NCBI RefSeq assembly: GCF_028550435.1
Contig: NZ_JAQQKV010000001.1
Location: 1,612,001 to 1,676,000, forward strand
DNA length: 64,000 nt
Direction of reading: 5' to 3'
From: Asticcacaulis machinosus
Lineage (GTDB): Bacteria; Pseudomonadota; Alphaproteobacteria; Caulobacterales; Caulobacteraceae
The number at the start of each line of letters is the position of its first letter. Positions within the stretch are counted from its first letter, which is position 1. The translations under genes were made by a program, and so were the position numbers. Positions 55,678-64,000 of this stretch are shown in pieces. The notes under the pieces were generated by a model. The model had not been told where the DNA came from, searched no databases, and saw only the letters and a program-made list of their open reading frames with translations.

Positions 55678-56712
55678 TCAGTCCTTCCACGCGCCGTTGG
55701 CGATCGGTTCACCGAAATCCGGCACGCCATCGGCTGTATAGCCAAAATGCTGAACGCGGGTGTGGCGGTTCGGATCGAACAGCGAATTGCCGGTGATTTT
55801 TTGATAGTCGCGGCCATGATAGACCAGTACGTCCCGGCCCTTTTCATCGGTAATGAAACTGTTGTGGCCAGGGCCCCAGACCTTGTTCTTGGGTGAGCTT
55901 TTGAACACCGGCACCGGCGATTTGGTCCATGAGGCCGCATCCATGATATCGGCGTCTTCGCTGGCCGTCAGCATGCCTAAACAATAGTTCTCATCGGTGG
56001 CACTGGCCGAATAGGTCAGGAACAGGCGGCCATTACGGTGCAGAACCGTCGGGGCCTCAGCGACCTTATATTTGACGATTTCCCAGTCATAGGTCGGCAC
56101 GGTCAGGCGCACCGGCGTGGCCGCCAGTTTCGACGGCGAGGCCAGCGGGGCCAGATACAGATTTGAGTTGGTCTCAATCCCCGGTTCCTTTTGCGCCCAC
56201 AACAGATAGCGCGTGCCTTTGTGGACAAAGGTGGTGGCATCCAGATTGAACGTATCCCACGGCATTTCGACCCGCACCGGCTTGCCCCAGCGGCCGGTCA
56301 GCGGATTGGGATCGGGGCTGGAGATAACATAGGTGCGCACCCGGAATGGCTCGCCCTTATCGCCCGCGCCAAAATAGAGGTGCCACTGGCCGTCAAAATG
56401 ATGGATCTCCGGTGCCCAGATATAGCCGCCCATTTTCCCTTCGAGCGGTCGCTTCCACACCACGACTTCACCTGCGGTTTGCAGGCCGGCAATGGTACGC
56501 GACCGGCGCACGATCAGGCGGTCATATTCCGGAACAGTGGCGGTGAAATAATAATAGCCGTCGTCATGCTGCATGATCTGCGCATCGGCGCGCTGACGCA
56601 CCAGCGGATTGACCGGTTTAGGCGGCGTTTGCGCAAAGACCGGAGCGGTCGCGGATGCACTGGCAGCAGCGATCACAAAACCGCGGCGGGAAAAGCGGGG
56701 AAGGTTCGACAT
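55678..56712 (-). CDS. GH43 exo-alpha-L-arabinofuranosidase-like, Tat-exported
   Basis: 344 residues with a twin-arginine leader (FSRRGFVIAAASA). The five-bladed propeller shows the GH43 acid set: Asp in RADAQIMQHDDGYYYF (catalytic base), Asp in FNLDATTFVHKG (pKa modulator) and Glu in YKVAEAPTVLHRNG (acid). The start and the segment EYDRLIVRRSRTI suggest subfamily 26, whose members cut alpha-1,5-linked arabinofuranose from the non-reducing end. It would add alpha-L-arabinofuranosidase to the beta-L-arabinofuranosidase at 41940-44360. Subfamily assignment is from memory of the motif. Confidence 0.88.
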   Translation of the reverse strand: MSNLPRFSRRGFVIAAASASATAPVFAQTPPKPVNPLVRQRADAQIMQHDDGYYYFTATVPEYDRLIVRRSRTIAGLQTAGEVVVWKRPLEGKMGGYIWAPEIHHFDGQWHLYFGAGDKGEPFRVRTYVISSPDPNPLTGRWGKPVRVEMPWDTFNLDATTFVHKGTRYLLWAQKEPGIETNSNLYLAPLASPSKLAATPVRLTVPTYDWEIVKYKVAEAPTVLHRNGRLFLTYSASATDENYCLGMLTASEDADIMDAASWTKSPVPVFKSSPKNKVWGPGHNSFITDEKGRDVLVYHGRDYQKITGNSLFDPNRHTRVQHFGYTADGVPDFGEPIANGAWKD

Positions 56713-56865
56713 TATAATTCTCGCAAGGACGTTTCAGTAGATAGGTGCCCGATCCCGATATTATTATGACTTCATCGCGCGACGCCTGCCGCCTCGATAT
56801 GTCGGACAAATTTGTTTTAACGCCTTAGCCCAGATTGTCAAATCTGGCACTTGCTGACCGAATGA

Positions 56866-57648
56866 TCACATCACATGCCCGATATCGTCGACACGCACCG
56901 TACCTTCGCGGATAACACGGCAATAGATGCCGCAATCGCGGTGGCCGTAATGTTCAAACAGAGCCGCCACCAGATCGACATCGCGCGCGGCCGTTTCCGG
57001 ATTCACATGGGTTGCCACGCAGCGCACGATCGGTTTTAAGGCCTCAAGCTCCGGTCCGTCGTTGCCCAGTTTGATCGTCTTACCTACCCAGTCATGATCA
57101 ACAAACGGCGGCAAGCCTTTCATCCACACATTGGCCCGCAGGCGCAACGGATCGAGATCACGTCCGATCTTCAGCCCCAGATCATTCAGCGAATTGAGAT
57201 TGAGCAGCGACACAAACCCCTTGGCCGAATCCGTAAAACGATGATGATCTACCCGCGTTTCCAGCAGCTTAAGCGGAAAGCGCACCGGATCATAATCCTC
57301 ATGGGCGGCCAGCACGTTTTCAACATGGCGCGCCAGTGAGGCACGGGCCGCCGGTTGCGTCAGGTCAAACACCTCAACCGAGCCATCCTCGTCTTCGATG
57401 CGAAAGGTCTCAGCGATCTCATCATAGCGGGTTTTCAGCCGCGCCACGGCGGCGAAGCGCGCCAGCACGGCAAACTTCATCTTGGACAAAAACTGAGGGT
57501 CTTCGGCGGTAAAGCCCGACGGCCCGACCTCCAGCGCATAAAGCCGATCAAACGGAAAAAATCCGTCTATGCTGAGCGCCGCCGACCTTAGCGGCTCCGG
57601 CGTAAAACCTTTGATCGGGTGGCGGTACAGGCCGGAGATGGTGAACAT
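56866..57648 (-). CDS. MOSC-domain protein
   Basis: 260 residues. A MOSC N-terminal beta-barrel (about 1-110, ISGLYRHPIKGFTPEPL) precedes the MOSC domain with its conserved Cys in KPIVRCVATHVNPETAARD. MOSC proteins handle the molybdenum cofactor or use it to reduce N-hydroxylated compounds (YcbX/mARC type). Its ATG overlaps the TAA stop of the upstream membrane protein gene by one base (TAATG). Confidence 0.87.
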   Translation of the reverse strand: MFTISGLYRHPIKGFTPEPLRSAALSIDGFFPFDRLYALEVGPSGFTAEDPQFLSKMKFAVLARFAAVARLKTRYDEIAETFRIEDEDGSVEVFDLTQPAARASLARHVENVLAAHEDYDPVRFPLKLLETRVDHHRFTDSAKGFVSLLNLNSLNDLGLKIGRDLDPLRLRANVWMKGLPPFVDHDWVGKTIKLGNDGPELEALKPIVRCVATHVNPETAARDVDLVAALFEHYGHRDCGIYCRVIREGTVRVDDIGHVM

Positions 57649-58058
57649 TAAGCTGCTTTCTTTGAAGCCTTTGATTTAGTCATCACGACTAGCCAAGTAA
57701 TGAAGAGCAGCGCCACAAGAAATACCGGATACGACCAGTTCAGCCCCTCAATCGTGCCTGTCAGATAGAAAAAACGCACGACTACGACCAAAGTATAGAA
57801 AATCAGGCTTGCAACTATCAATGGTTTTAAAAACTTAACCCGATCAATAGGCGTTAAATTTATGAACCCAAGACTACAACCAAGGACGCTAATAAAACTT
57901 GGCATCTCAGCCGCAAATTTCAAAAACACCTGATCACCTGCCCAAAGTTTGGGAAGTTCCGTATATACAACCAGCCCGTTTATGACGGTTAAAATGATAG
58001 CAACCATAGCGAAATTTAGGATTTTTACCGCATTACCCTCTTCCACCGGCTCCCCCAT
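57648..58058 (-). CDS. small integral membrane protein, 136 aa
   Basis: Four predicted membrane segments (about 13-31, 50-68, 79-99, 108-126) and a Lys-rich C-terminus. No recognised family and no evident ribosome site. The gene starts 26 bases inside the end of the upstream membrane-protein gene and its stop overlaps the MOSC start, so the three genes are tightly packed and probably co-translated. Codon use is slightly AT-richer than in its neighbours. Confidence 0.65.
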   Translation of the reverse strand: MGEPVEEGNAVKILNFAMVAIILTVINGLVVYTELPKLWAGDQVFLKFAAEMPSFISVLGCSLGFINLTPIDRVKFLKPLIVASLIFYTLVVVVRFFYLTGTIEGLNWSYPVFLVALLFITWLVVMTKSKASKKAA

Positions 58059-58404
58059 TACTGCGTTTAAAAAATCCGTAACCAGCGCAGGACAGTATAA
58101 ACACCGGCAGGTAAATCAGTACCAGCCCCAACAGCCAGTTGTCCTGCCAGTACTGCCAGGTCGCGGTAAAGTCATGATCACGCAGATTATAGCCGATTAT
58201 CCCTATGGTCACGATGACCACAGCGCCCGCGGCCCAAAGCGTCAGGACTTTGCGACGCGCGTCGTTCACCGGCAAGAAATCGATAACCGTAACAATGACC
58301 AGACCAAGGATCACCGGCCACAAGGTCGATATGTACTCACTATCAAAGGCCATCAGGCTCATGAAGATCACAATAGCCAACAGCCGCATGAGCTTTAGGT
58401 TCAT
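58033..58404 (-). CDS. small integral membrane protein, 123 aa
   Basis: The start at 58404 (MNLKLMRLLAIVIFM) has GGGGGG just upstream; a longer frame to 58455 lacks one. Four membrane segments alternate with short loops; the last 15 residues are Gly/Arg-rich. No family is recognised. Its similar size and topology to the next gene suggest that the two may pair, but no sequence similarity is obvious. Confidence 0.65.
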   Translation of the reverse strand: MNLKLMRLLAIVIFMSLMAFDSEYISTLWPVILGLVIVTVIDFLPVNDARRKVLTLWAAGAVVIVTIGIIGYNLRDHDFTATWQYWQDNWLLGLVLIYLPVFILSCAGYGFFKRSNGGAGGRG

Positions 58405-58480
58405 AGCCCCCCCCCATGAATGGGCAAAGCTTACCCGAATTGCGGGCGGTTTCAAGCTCGTGTTTTGCCCCTCACCCCAC

Positions 58481-58506
58481 CCCTCTCCCCGCTTGCGGGG
58501 AGAGGG
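58481..58506. repeat. GC-rich hairpin downstream of prfA
   Basis: CCCTCTCCCCGC and GCGGGGAGAGGG form a perfect 12-base stem with a two-base loop. No T run follows in either direction. It resembles a REP unit and may mark the end of the prfA transcript. Confidence 0.75.
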
Positions 58507-58512
58507 AATTTA

Positions 58513-59604
58513 TTATCCCATCTCGTCTTCCAACATGGCCAGGCGTTCGGCCTGATCTTCGGCGATCAGGGCGTTGATCATGGCGTCCATCTCGCCTTCC
58601 ATAAACTGCGGCAGGTTATAGATGGTCAGGTTGATGCGGTGATCAGTGATGCGTCCTTGCGGGTAGTTATAGGTGCGGATGCGTTCCGACCGATCGCCCG
58701 ATCCGACCTGGGACTTGCGGGCATCGGAGCGAGCAGTATCGAGCGCCTGACGCTGCTGATCGTAAAGCCGCGCTTTCAGGTTACGCATGGCAATGGCGCG
58801 GTTCATGTGCTGCGATTTTTCGGATGAGGTCACCACGATCCCCGACGGCATGTGGGTGATCCGCACGGCCGAATCCGTCTTGTTGACGTGCTGTCCGCCG
58901 GAACCCGACGCGCGGTAGGTGTCGATCCGGATATCCTTATCGAGGATTTCGATCTCAACGTCCTGAGCTTCGGGCAGAACCGCGACGGTGGCCGCCGAGG
59001 TATGAATGCGCCCTTGCGTTTCCGTGGCGGGCACGCGCTGAACGCGGTGAACACCGGATTCAAACTTCATCTTACCGAACACGCCGTCGCCGGTAACTGA
59101 GGCGATGATTTCCTTATAGCCGCCGGCGTCGCCCTCACTGATCGAGTCAATCTCAACGCGCCAGCCCTGCGTTACCGCATAGCGGCTATACATGCGAAAC
59201 AGATCGCCCGCAAAGATCGCCGCTTCGTCGCCGCCGGTGCCCGCACGGACTTCGAGAATGGCCGAGGCGTTTTCGTCCTTGTCCTTGGGCGCCAGTAACA
59301 AGGCTACACCGCGCTCAAGTTCGGGCAGGCTGGCTTTCAGTTCCTGCAACTCCTCTTCGGCCAGCGGTGACAGTTCCGGGTCTTTGAGGGCCATCAGTTC
59401 CTCAAGCTCCGGCACCTGTGCGCGGGCTTTCAGTACGCGCTCGACCGCTTCCGCCACGGGCTTAAGCTCGGCGTGCTCTTTCGACAGCTTGACGATTTCA
59501 GCGCCATCGGTGACGGCCCCCATGCGCGCTTCGATCATTTTGAAACGATCAAGCACCTGATCAAGCTTTTGTTGCGGCAGACGGATCACTGGGAACACCT
59601 TCAT
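58513..59604 (-). CDS. prfA: peptide chain release factor 1
   Basis: 363 residues from ATG 59604. RF1 hallmarks: an N-terminal helical domain, the codon-recognition motif Pro-Ala-Thr in [18 protein letters not shown] (RF2 has Ser-Pro-Phe), and the catalytic Gly-Gly-Gln in [19 protein letters not shown]. It ends translation at UAA and UAG. In many alphaproteobacteria prfA follows ptsP and precedes prmC; here ptsP is about 3 kb upstream with a GST and an opposite GGDEF-EAL gene between, and the gene after it is not prmC. Confidence 0.97.
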   Translation of the reverse strand: MKVFPVIRLPQQKLDQVLDRFKMIEARMGAVTDGAEIVKLSKEHAELKPVAEAVERVLKARAQVPELEELMALKDPELSPLAEEELQELKASLPELERGVALLLAPKDKDENASAILEVRAGTGGDEAAIFAGDLFRMYSRYAVTQGWRVEIDSISEGDAGGYKEIIASVTGDGVFGKMKFESGVHRVQRVPATETQGRIHTSAATVAVLPEAQDVEIEILDKDIRIDTYRASGSGGQHVNKTDSAVRITHMPSGIVVTSSEKSQHMNRAIAMRNLKARLYDQQRQALDTARSDARKSQVGSGDRSERIRTYNYPQGRITDHRINLTIYNLPQFMEGEMDAMINALIAEDQAERLAMLEDEMG

Positions 59605-59629
59605 CAAACTGTGACGGTGCCTTTAGCAC

Positions 59630-60244
59630 CTATCGCGGATAGGTATCAATAAAGCTCTGGCGCTTTTCCAGTGCTGCCGCCAATGCCACCAACTTTGGTG
59701 ATGACGACTGCCATTCAATATGCGGATAACGGAACTCCAGATAGGTCGCCGCGATGCCCAGCGTAATCGCGCCCATATCCAGGCCGTGCTGTTCGACCTC
59801 ATCCAAGGTCGGACATTCGCTTTCGGCCACCGCAAACCCGCGCAGCAAATTGCGCTCCCAGCGCGTCAGCCACATCGGTGAGCGCTCAGATTCAGGCCTG
59901 CGATTTTCCAGCACGATCTTGACCGTCATTTCCATCAGGCCATCAGCCAGAGTTTCCAGACGACGCACCCGCCAGTGGGCTTCGCCCCCCATCGGATAAA
60001 GTTTCAATCCGCTGTCGAAATGCGTATCCAGCCACTGACAGATCAGGGCGGAGTCAAAATAGTTGACGCCCTCATCGGTTTGCAGGGCCGGGATCTGGGA
60101 TATCGGGTTGATGGCCAGAAGCTCAGGCGCATCATCGGTAGCCGCCGTCAGAAATTCTTCGACGCGATTTGTCAGACCTTTTTCACGCACGGCAATCCGG
60201 CACTTTCGGACGAACGGTGAGCCTGTACCGATAATGAGTTTCAT
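59630..60244 (-). CDS. glutathione S-transferase family protein
   Basis: 204 residues. The thioredoxin-like N-terminal domain starts KLIIGTGSPFVRKCRIAVREKG, with Ser8 in the position of the catalytic Ser/Cys of bacterial GSTs, the cis-Pro in QIPALQTDEG and the glutathione-binding FDSALICQWL. An all-helical C-terminal domain follows. Bacterial GSTs detoxify electrophiles or act as maleylpyruvate-type isomerases; nothing local points to a substrate. It lies 25 bases upstream of prfA on the same strand. Confidence 0.9.
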   Translation of the reverse strand: MKLIIGTGSPFVRKCRIAVREKGLTNRVEEFLTAATDDAPELLAINPISQIPALQTDEGVNYFDSALICQWLDTHFDSGLKLYPMGGEAHWRVRRLETLADGLMEMTVKIVLENRRPESERSPMWLTRWERNLLRGFAVAESECPTLDEVEQHGLDMGAITLGIAATYLEFRYPHIEWQSSSPKLVALAAALEKRQSFIDTYPR

Positions 60245-60437
60245 TTGATTTTGCCTTCTGTGTCATCAGTCCGCGCCTTTAAGACATCGCAAAACCCTGT
60301 CCGTCAAGGGATTTAACGTGTGAAGCCCTCGGCGGGCGCACCTCCTGAATCAAGTGATCACGCCCCACAGAAACCTTTACAAACCCTTAAAATACAAGGA
60401 TTTCCGTTTGCGTTAATTTAATACCTTGCGTGTATAA

Positions 60438-62723
60438 GTGGCCACAGTAGAACGCATTTCCCTCAAAATGAGGCCTTTGGTGACCAAAGAACGCAGTGAA
60501 TTTAAACTGATCGCGCCGATGGCGCTGATCGTGCTGGCGGCAGTCTGCGCCCTGGTGGGCAGCCTGTGGGTCTGGGCCGAACAGACCGACCGTGCCGCCC
60601 GTGAACGCGAAGAAAATCTGGTTCGCGCCGGGATTCACAATATGGTCAATGAAACCTCGGCTCTGCTTAATCCCATGGCGATATGGGATGAGGCGGTCAG
60701 GAACACTGATCATAACTATAATCCTGAGTGGGTTCAGAACGTTTACGGCGACTACATGAGGAGTATTCTGGGCTTTGAACTATCCTACCTGCTGGATGAT
60801 AAGGATCAGCCGGTTTTCGCCTCACGTCGTGGACGCGAGATACCTGCCCGCAGCTACCACGGCTTTTCATCCGAAGCACGCAGCCTGTTGTCAAACGTAC
60901 GCAGCAATTTCGATCCGGTCACCCGCAAGCTGATCCAGAAAGACGCAACCCGCACCAAGTACGGTAAGTTAATCCAGGTCAATGGCCGGGTCTATGCCTT
61001 CGGGGCAGCCCTGATCAGTACAGAACGCAAAAGCCAGATCACCCGCGAACGCCCCTTTGTTATTCTGGGGGCCCGCGAAATTTCCGCGTCGGCACTCAAC
61101 ACACTGGCCGACAGCTACGCCCTGAGCAAGGTGCGCATGCTCCGCCCCGGTCAGGCAGCCCAGCCCGGCAGCGCCAATGTCATTTTTCAGGACGATGAGG
61201 GCCGCGCCCTGCTCCACCTGTCATGGATGCCGGAAACGCCGGGCCGTAAGCTGTTTATCGGCGCGCTTGGCCCCGTACTTTTAGTCTCGCTCGGCCTTGG
61301 GGCTGTGGCCGTGCTGATGCTGCACCAGTCCCAGCGCGCCGCCCGCAGCCTGATTGCCTCTGAGGCCAAGGCCAAGCACATGGCCCTGCACGATAATCTG
61401 ACCGGCCTGCCCAACCGCACCCTGTTTGCCGACCGTCTGGTGCAGGCGACCGAACGCGTGCGCCGTCTGGGCGGCAATGTCGCGGTCTTTTGCATCGGCC
61501 TTGACCGCTTTAAGGATGTTAATGACACGCTGGGCCACCAGGCCGGTGACGAACTGATCCGTAACTGCGGTCAGCGCATTTCCTCCATGATCCGCGCCGG
61601 GGATACGCTGGCCCGTCTGGGCGGTGATGAATTTGTGATTATCCAGACCGATACCGACGGCCATTCGGCCTCAGCGCTTGCCAAGCGCGTTCAGGAAAAC
61701 CTGACCGGCACGGTGACGCTTGATTCCGGTCAGGTCTTCTGCTCGTGCTCGATCGGCGTGACCCTGATCAGCGATGCCGATGTCGAGCCGGCCGAAGCGC
61801 TACGTCAAGCCGATCTGGCCCTTTACCGCGCCAAGGAACTGGGCCGCGGTCAGTATGCCTTCTTCGAACTTGAGATGGACGCCACCATCAAGCTGCGCAA
61901 GATGCTGGAAACCGGCTTACGCGAAGCCATTCACTGCGAAGAAATCGACGTGGTCTATCAGCCGCAGGTCGATCATTTCGGCACCATTGTCGGTGTCGAG
62001 GCTCTGGCGCGCTGGACCCACCGCGAACGTGGTCCGATCTCGCCCGGATACTTCATTCCGCTGGCCGAAGAGTGCAACCTGATGATCGATCTGGGTGCCG
62101 TGATCATGCGCCGCGCTATGATGGACAGCCATCGCTGGCCGGGCCTGAAGGTTGCGGTCAACGTCTCGGCCACCCAATTGCGCTCCGGCCAGTTCATCCC
62201 GCGTCTGAAGGAAATGATGCAGGAGACCGGTGTATCGGCCACGCGCATCGAGATCGAAATCACCGAAGGTGTCCTGCTGAACGACGACCATCAGACCCAG
62301 ATCATCCTTAAGGATCTGCGCAGCATGGGCTTTTCGATTGCGCTTGATGATTTCGGCACCGGCTATTCGAGCTTGAGCTATCTCGGCCGCTATCCGGTCG
62401 ATAAGATCAAGATCGACCGCTCGTTCGTGTCAAACCTTGGGGTCGATGCCGAAGCCGATGCCGTTATCCGTGCCATCGTCAAGCTGGCCAAGGCTTTGCA
62501 CCTGAACATCGTCGCCGAAGGGGTCGAAACCAAACAGCAGCGCAGCATCCTGAAACAAGCCGGCTGCCCGATCATTCAGGGCTTCCTGTTCTCAAAGCCG
62601 GTTAAGGTAGAAGAGATCGATGCCCTGCTGGCCGTGCAAGTACCACCACCCGTCAAGACTCGCATCCAGACTTCGGCACGCGGCACCACCTCGGTGTCAC
62701 AATCGATGGCGATGATGAAGTGA
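60438..62723 (+). CDS. CHASE4-GGDEF-EAL cyclic di-GMP protein
   Basis: 761 residues from GTG 60438; ATG 60468 is an alternative, and neither has a clear ribosome site. TM1 (about 24-47), a periplasmic CHASE4-like sensor (about 55-265, with NETSALLNPMAIWDEA), TM2 (about 273-296), then a GGDEF domain with intact RLGGDEFV (near 394) and DNLTGLPNRTLF, and an EAL domain with intact GVEALARW (near 521), ITEGVLLND and DDFGTGYSSL. Both active sites look complete, so it may make and break cyclic di-GMP according to a periplasmic signal. It lies between ptsP and the GST on the opposite strand. Confidence 0.92.
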   Translation: MATVERISLKMRPLVTKERSEFKLIAPMALIVLAAVCALVGSLWVWAEQTDRAAREREENLVRAGIHNMVNETSALLNPMAIWDEAVRNTDHNYNPEWVQNVYGDYMRSILGFELSYLLDDKDQPVFASRRGREIPARSYHGFSSEARSLLSNVRSNFDPVTRKLIQKDATRTKYGKLIQVNGRVYAFGAALISTERKSQITRERPFVILGAREISASALNTLADSYALSKVRMLRPGQAAQPGSANVIFQDDEGRALLHLSWMPETPGRKLFIGALGPVLLVSLGLGAVAVLMLHQSQRAARSLIASEAKAKHMALHDNLTGLPNRTLFADRLVQATERVRRLGGNVAVFCIGLDRFKDVNDTLGHQAGDELIRNCGQRISSMIRAGDTLARLGGDEFVIIQTDTDGHSASALAKRVQENLTGTVTLDSGQVFCSCSIGVTLISDADVEPAEALRQADLALYRAKELGRGQYAFFELEMDATIKLRKMLETGLREAIHCEEIDVVYQPQVDHFGTIVGVEALARWTHRERGPISPGYFIPLAEECNLMIDLGAVIMRRAMMDSHRWPGLKVAVNVSATQLRSGQFIPRLKEMMQETGVSATRIEIEITEGVLLNDDHQTQIILKDLRSMGFSIALDDFGTGYSSLSYLGRYPVDKIKIDRSFVSNLGVDAEADAVIRAIVKLAKALHLNIVAEGVETKQQRSILKQAGCPIIQGFLFSKPVKVEEIDALLAVQVPPPVKTRIQTSARGTTSVSQSMAMMK

Positions 62724-62781
62724 TACTCACCGAAAAGTTTTTGGCTTACGCCAAAATACATTTTCTGGGGTTCAATATCGA

Positions 62782-62826
62782 AAAGAGTTCCCTCGGGGCG
62801 GCCCGACGGGAACTCTTTGCTTTATA
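62782..62826. terminator. terminator between convergent genes
   Basis: AAAGAGTTCCC pairs exactly with GGGAACTCTTT, with an inner TCGG/CCGA stem, and a short T-rich tail follows. It lies after the cyclic di-GMP gene and overlaps the stop of ptsP by a few bases. Confidence 0.75.
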
Positions 62827-64000
62827 AGTCTACATTCAATTTTCTGGCAAGCGACAGAATCTCGCTCCTTAGCGAACTGTAGGAACTCGTCATCATGCGG
62901 GTAATAGCCTTGAACGCCGCCTCACGATCACAGCTTAGGATCATGCGCTTGACCTGGCCCAGCCCTGCCGGTGGCATCGACAGGCGGTTGAACCCCAGCG
63001 CCACCAGCACAAAGGCTTCCAGCGGCTTACCCGCCATTTCACCGCATACTGAGACCGGTGTGCCGCTCTCATCCGCCGCCTGACGAATGGACGACAGAGC
63101 CCGCAGCATCGGCGGCGACAGCACGTCATAACGTTCCGACACCCGCGGATTGGTCCGGTCAGCGGCAAACAGATATTGCGTCAGGTCATTGGTGCCGACA
63201 CTGGCGAAATCGACCATCGGCAGCAGGGCATCCAGATGCCACAACAGGGACGGACATTCGATCATCACCCCGACCCGCAATACAGATGGCAAGGCCCGCC
63301 CGCGCCGCTTGGCCCAGGCCATTTCGACATCAACCCATTCGCGCGCCTGACGGAACTCATCAATTGAGGCCACCATCGGGAACATGATGCGCAATTCGCG
63401 CCCACGGGCGGCGATGATCAGAGCACGTATCTGCATCCGCAGCAGGGCCGGACGATCAAGCCCCATGCGCACCGCCCGCCAACCCAGAGCCGGGTTTTCC
63501 TCACGCTCGGTTTCCATATAGGGCAGGATCTTATCCCCGCCCAGATCAAGGGTGCGGAAGGTCACGGGCTTATCGCCCGCCTCATCCATCACCCGCTCAT
63601 AAAGCTCGGTCTGGCGCTTGAGGCGCGGCAGATCCTCAGAAACCATGAACTGAAATTCAGTGCGGAACAAACCGATCCCTTCGGCGCCGGTTTCGTGCAT
63701 GATCTCAAGATCGAACTCCAGCCCCGCGTTCATCAGCATGGCGACGCTGTGGCCATCCTTAGTGACCGCAGGCACGTTCTTGATCTTGATGAACTCGGCC
63801 CGTTGCTGGGCGCGGACATCCATACGGGCGTGGGTGGCACCGATAATATCAGGACGCGGCCTAAGGTAAGCTTCGCCGGTTTCGCCATCGACAATAACGG
63901 CATCATTCTGGCTGACCTTGTCACGCAGACCGCTTAGCCTACCGACACACGGGATTTGCAGCGCCCGCGCCACAATGGCAGCATGGGCGGCCGCCGAGCC
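62822..64000 (-). CDS. ptsP: PtsP, nitrogen-PTS enzyme I, N-terminal part cut by window
   Basis: The frame stays open to the window end, leaving 392 C-terminal residues. The phospho-His region reads GSAAAHAAIVARALQIP, with the His that accepts phosphate from phosphoenolpyruvate. The barrel domain follows: GIGLFRTEFQFM, RTLDLGGDK, MIECPS, VGTNDLTQYLFAADR and the active-site Cys in VSVCGEMAGKP. Enzyme I-Ntr phosphorylates NPr (PtsO) and so links phosphoenolpyruvate and glutamine levels to nitrogen, potassium and cell-cycle control. The GAF domain that separates PtsP from sugar enzyme I would lie outside the window; neighbourhood with prfA supports PtsP. Confidence 0.88.
   Translation of the reverse strand, partial: GSAAAHAAIVARALQIPCVGRLSGLRDKVSQNDAVIVDGETGEAYLRPRPDIIGATHARMDVRAQQRAEFIKIKNVPAVTKDGHSVAMLMNAGLEFDLEIMHETGAEGIGLFRTEFQFMVSEDLPRLKRQTELYERVMDEAGDKPVTFRTLDLGGDKILPYMETEREENPALGWRAVRMGLDRPALLRMQIRALIIAARGRELRIMFPMVASIDEFRQAREWVDVEMAWAKRRGRALPSVLRVGVMIECPSLLWHLDALLPMVDFASVGTNDLTQYLFAADRTNPRVSERYDVLSPPMLRALSSIRQAADESGTPVSVCGEMAGKPLEAFVLVALGFNRLSMPPAGLGQVKRMILSCDREAAFKAITRMMTSSYSSLRSEILSLARKLNVDL

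Overview
The window looks like a chromosomal piece of a Gram-negative alphaproteobacterium of the Caulobacterales; an Asticcacaulis-like organism is the best guess. The reasons are a PleC-type histidine kinase, two CtrA-like promoter motifs, a ptsP/prfA neighbourhood, a large TonB-dependent receptor and many periplasmic glycoside hydrolases, with base composition near 60% GC. This is inferred from protein families only; no rRNA or tRNA gene is visible.

Layout. 1-8.6 kb: a hemicellulose side-chain cassette with GH29 fucosidase (5' end cut), GH31 alpha-xylosidase with PA14 insert, GH35 beta-galactosidase, a FadR-type regulator and GH27 alpha-galactosidase. The GH31/GH35 pair resembles the xyloglucan enzymes Xyl31A/Bgl35A of Cellvibrio. 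8.8-15.6 kb: UDP-glucuronate epimerase, an unknown periplasmic protein, a SPOUT RNA methyltransferase, a PuuA/PuuB-like putrescine pair and a soluble chemoreceptor-like protein. 15.7-23.1 kb: clpB, a PleC-like kinase, and an ECF sigma / anti-sigma / periplasmic sensor operon. 23.4-33.4 kb: uronate-type MFS transporter, BNR_4 propeller lipoprotein, unknown secreted protein, DUF2264 protein, GH105-DUF4861 fusion, transglutaminase-like protein and GH39. 33.4-50.7 kb: DPP IV-type peptidase, two DUF885 metallopeptidase-like proteins, a MetX-like secreted hydrolase, GH2, GH127/146, a TonB-dependent receptor and a cupin-like protein. 50.8-56.7 kb: an unknown helical-repeat protein, a ThuA-like protein, an AT-rich ATPase-TOPRIM/DUF4435-like gene that looks transferred, a dienelactone-hydrolase-like protein and GH43. 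56.9-64 kb: MOSC protein, two small membrane proteins, prfA, GST, a GGDEF-EAL protein and ptsP (5' end cut).

How the genes fit together. The first cassette would strip fucose, galactose and xylose from hemicellulose oligosaccharides imported into the periplasm. The 23-57 kb genes look built for an acidic, arabinose- and galactose-decorated plant polymer such as arabinogalactan-protein or another hydroxyproline-rich glycoprotein: uronate-active enzymes, beta-L-arabinofuranosidase, beta-galactosidase and GH39/GH43 arabinosidases sit beside a prolyl-type dipeptidyl peptidase and two other peptidases. A nearly identical 14-base motif (13/14) occurs upstream of two of these transcription units, with partial matches before the TonB receptor, which suggests shared control.

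The most unusual items are the single-gene ATPase-TOPRIM island at 53.1-54.7 kb (possible OLD/PARIS-like defence protein), the peptidase-glycosidase locus with its shared operator motif, and a pair of about 130-160 base multi-hairpin repeats whose stems vary with compensatory changes.
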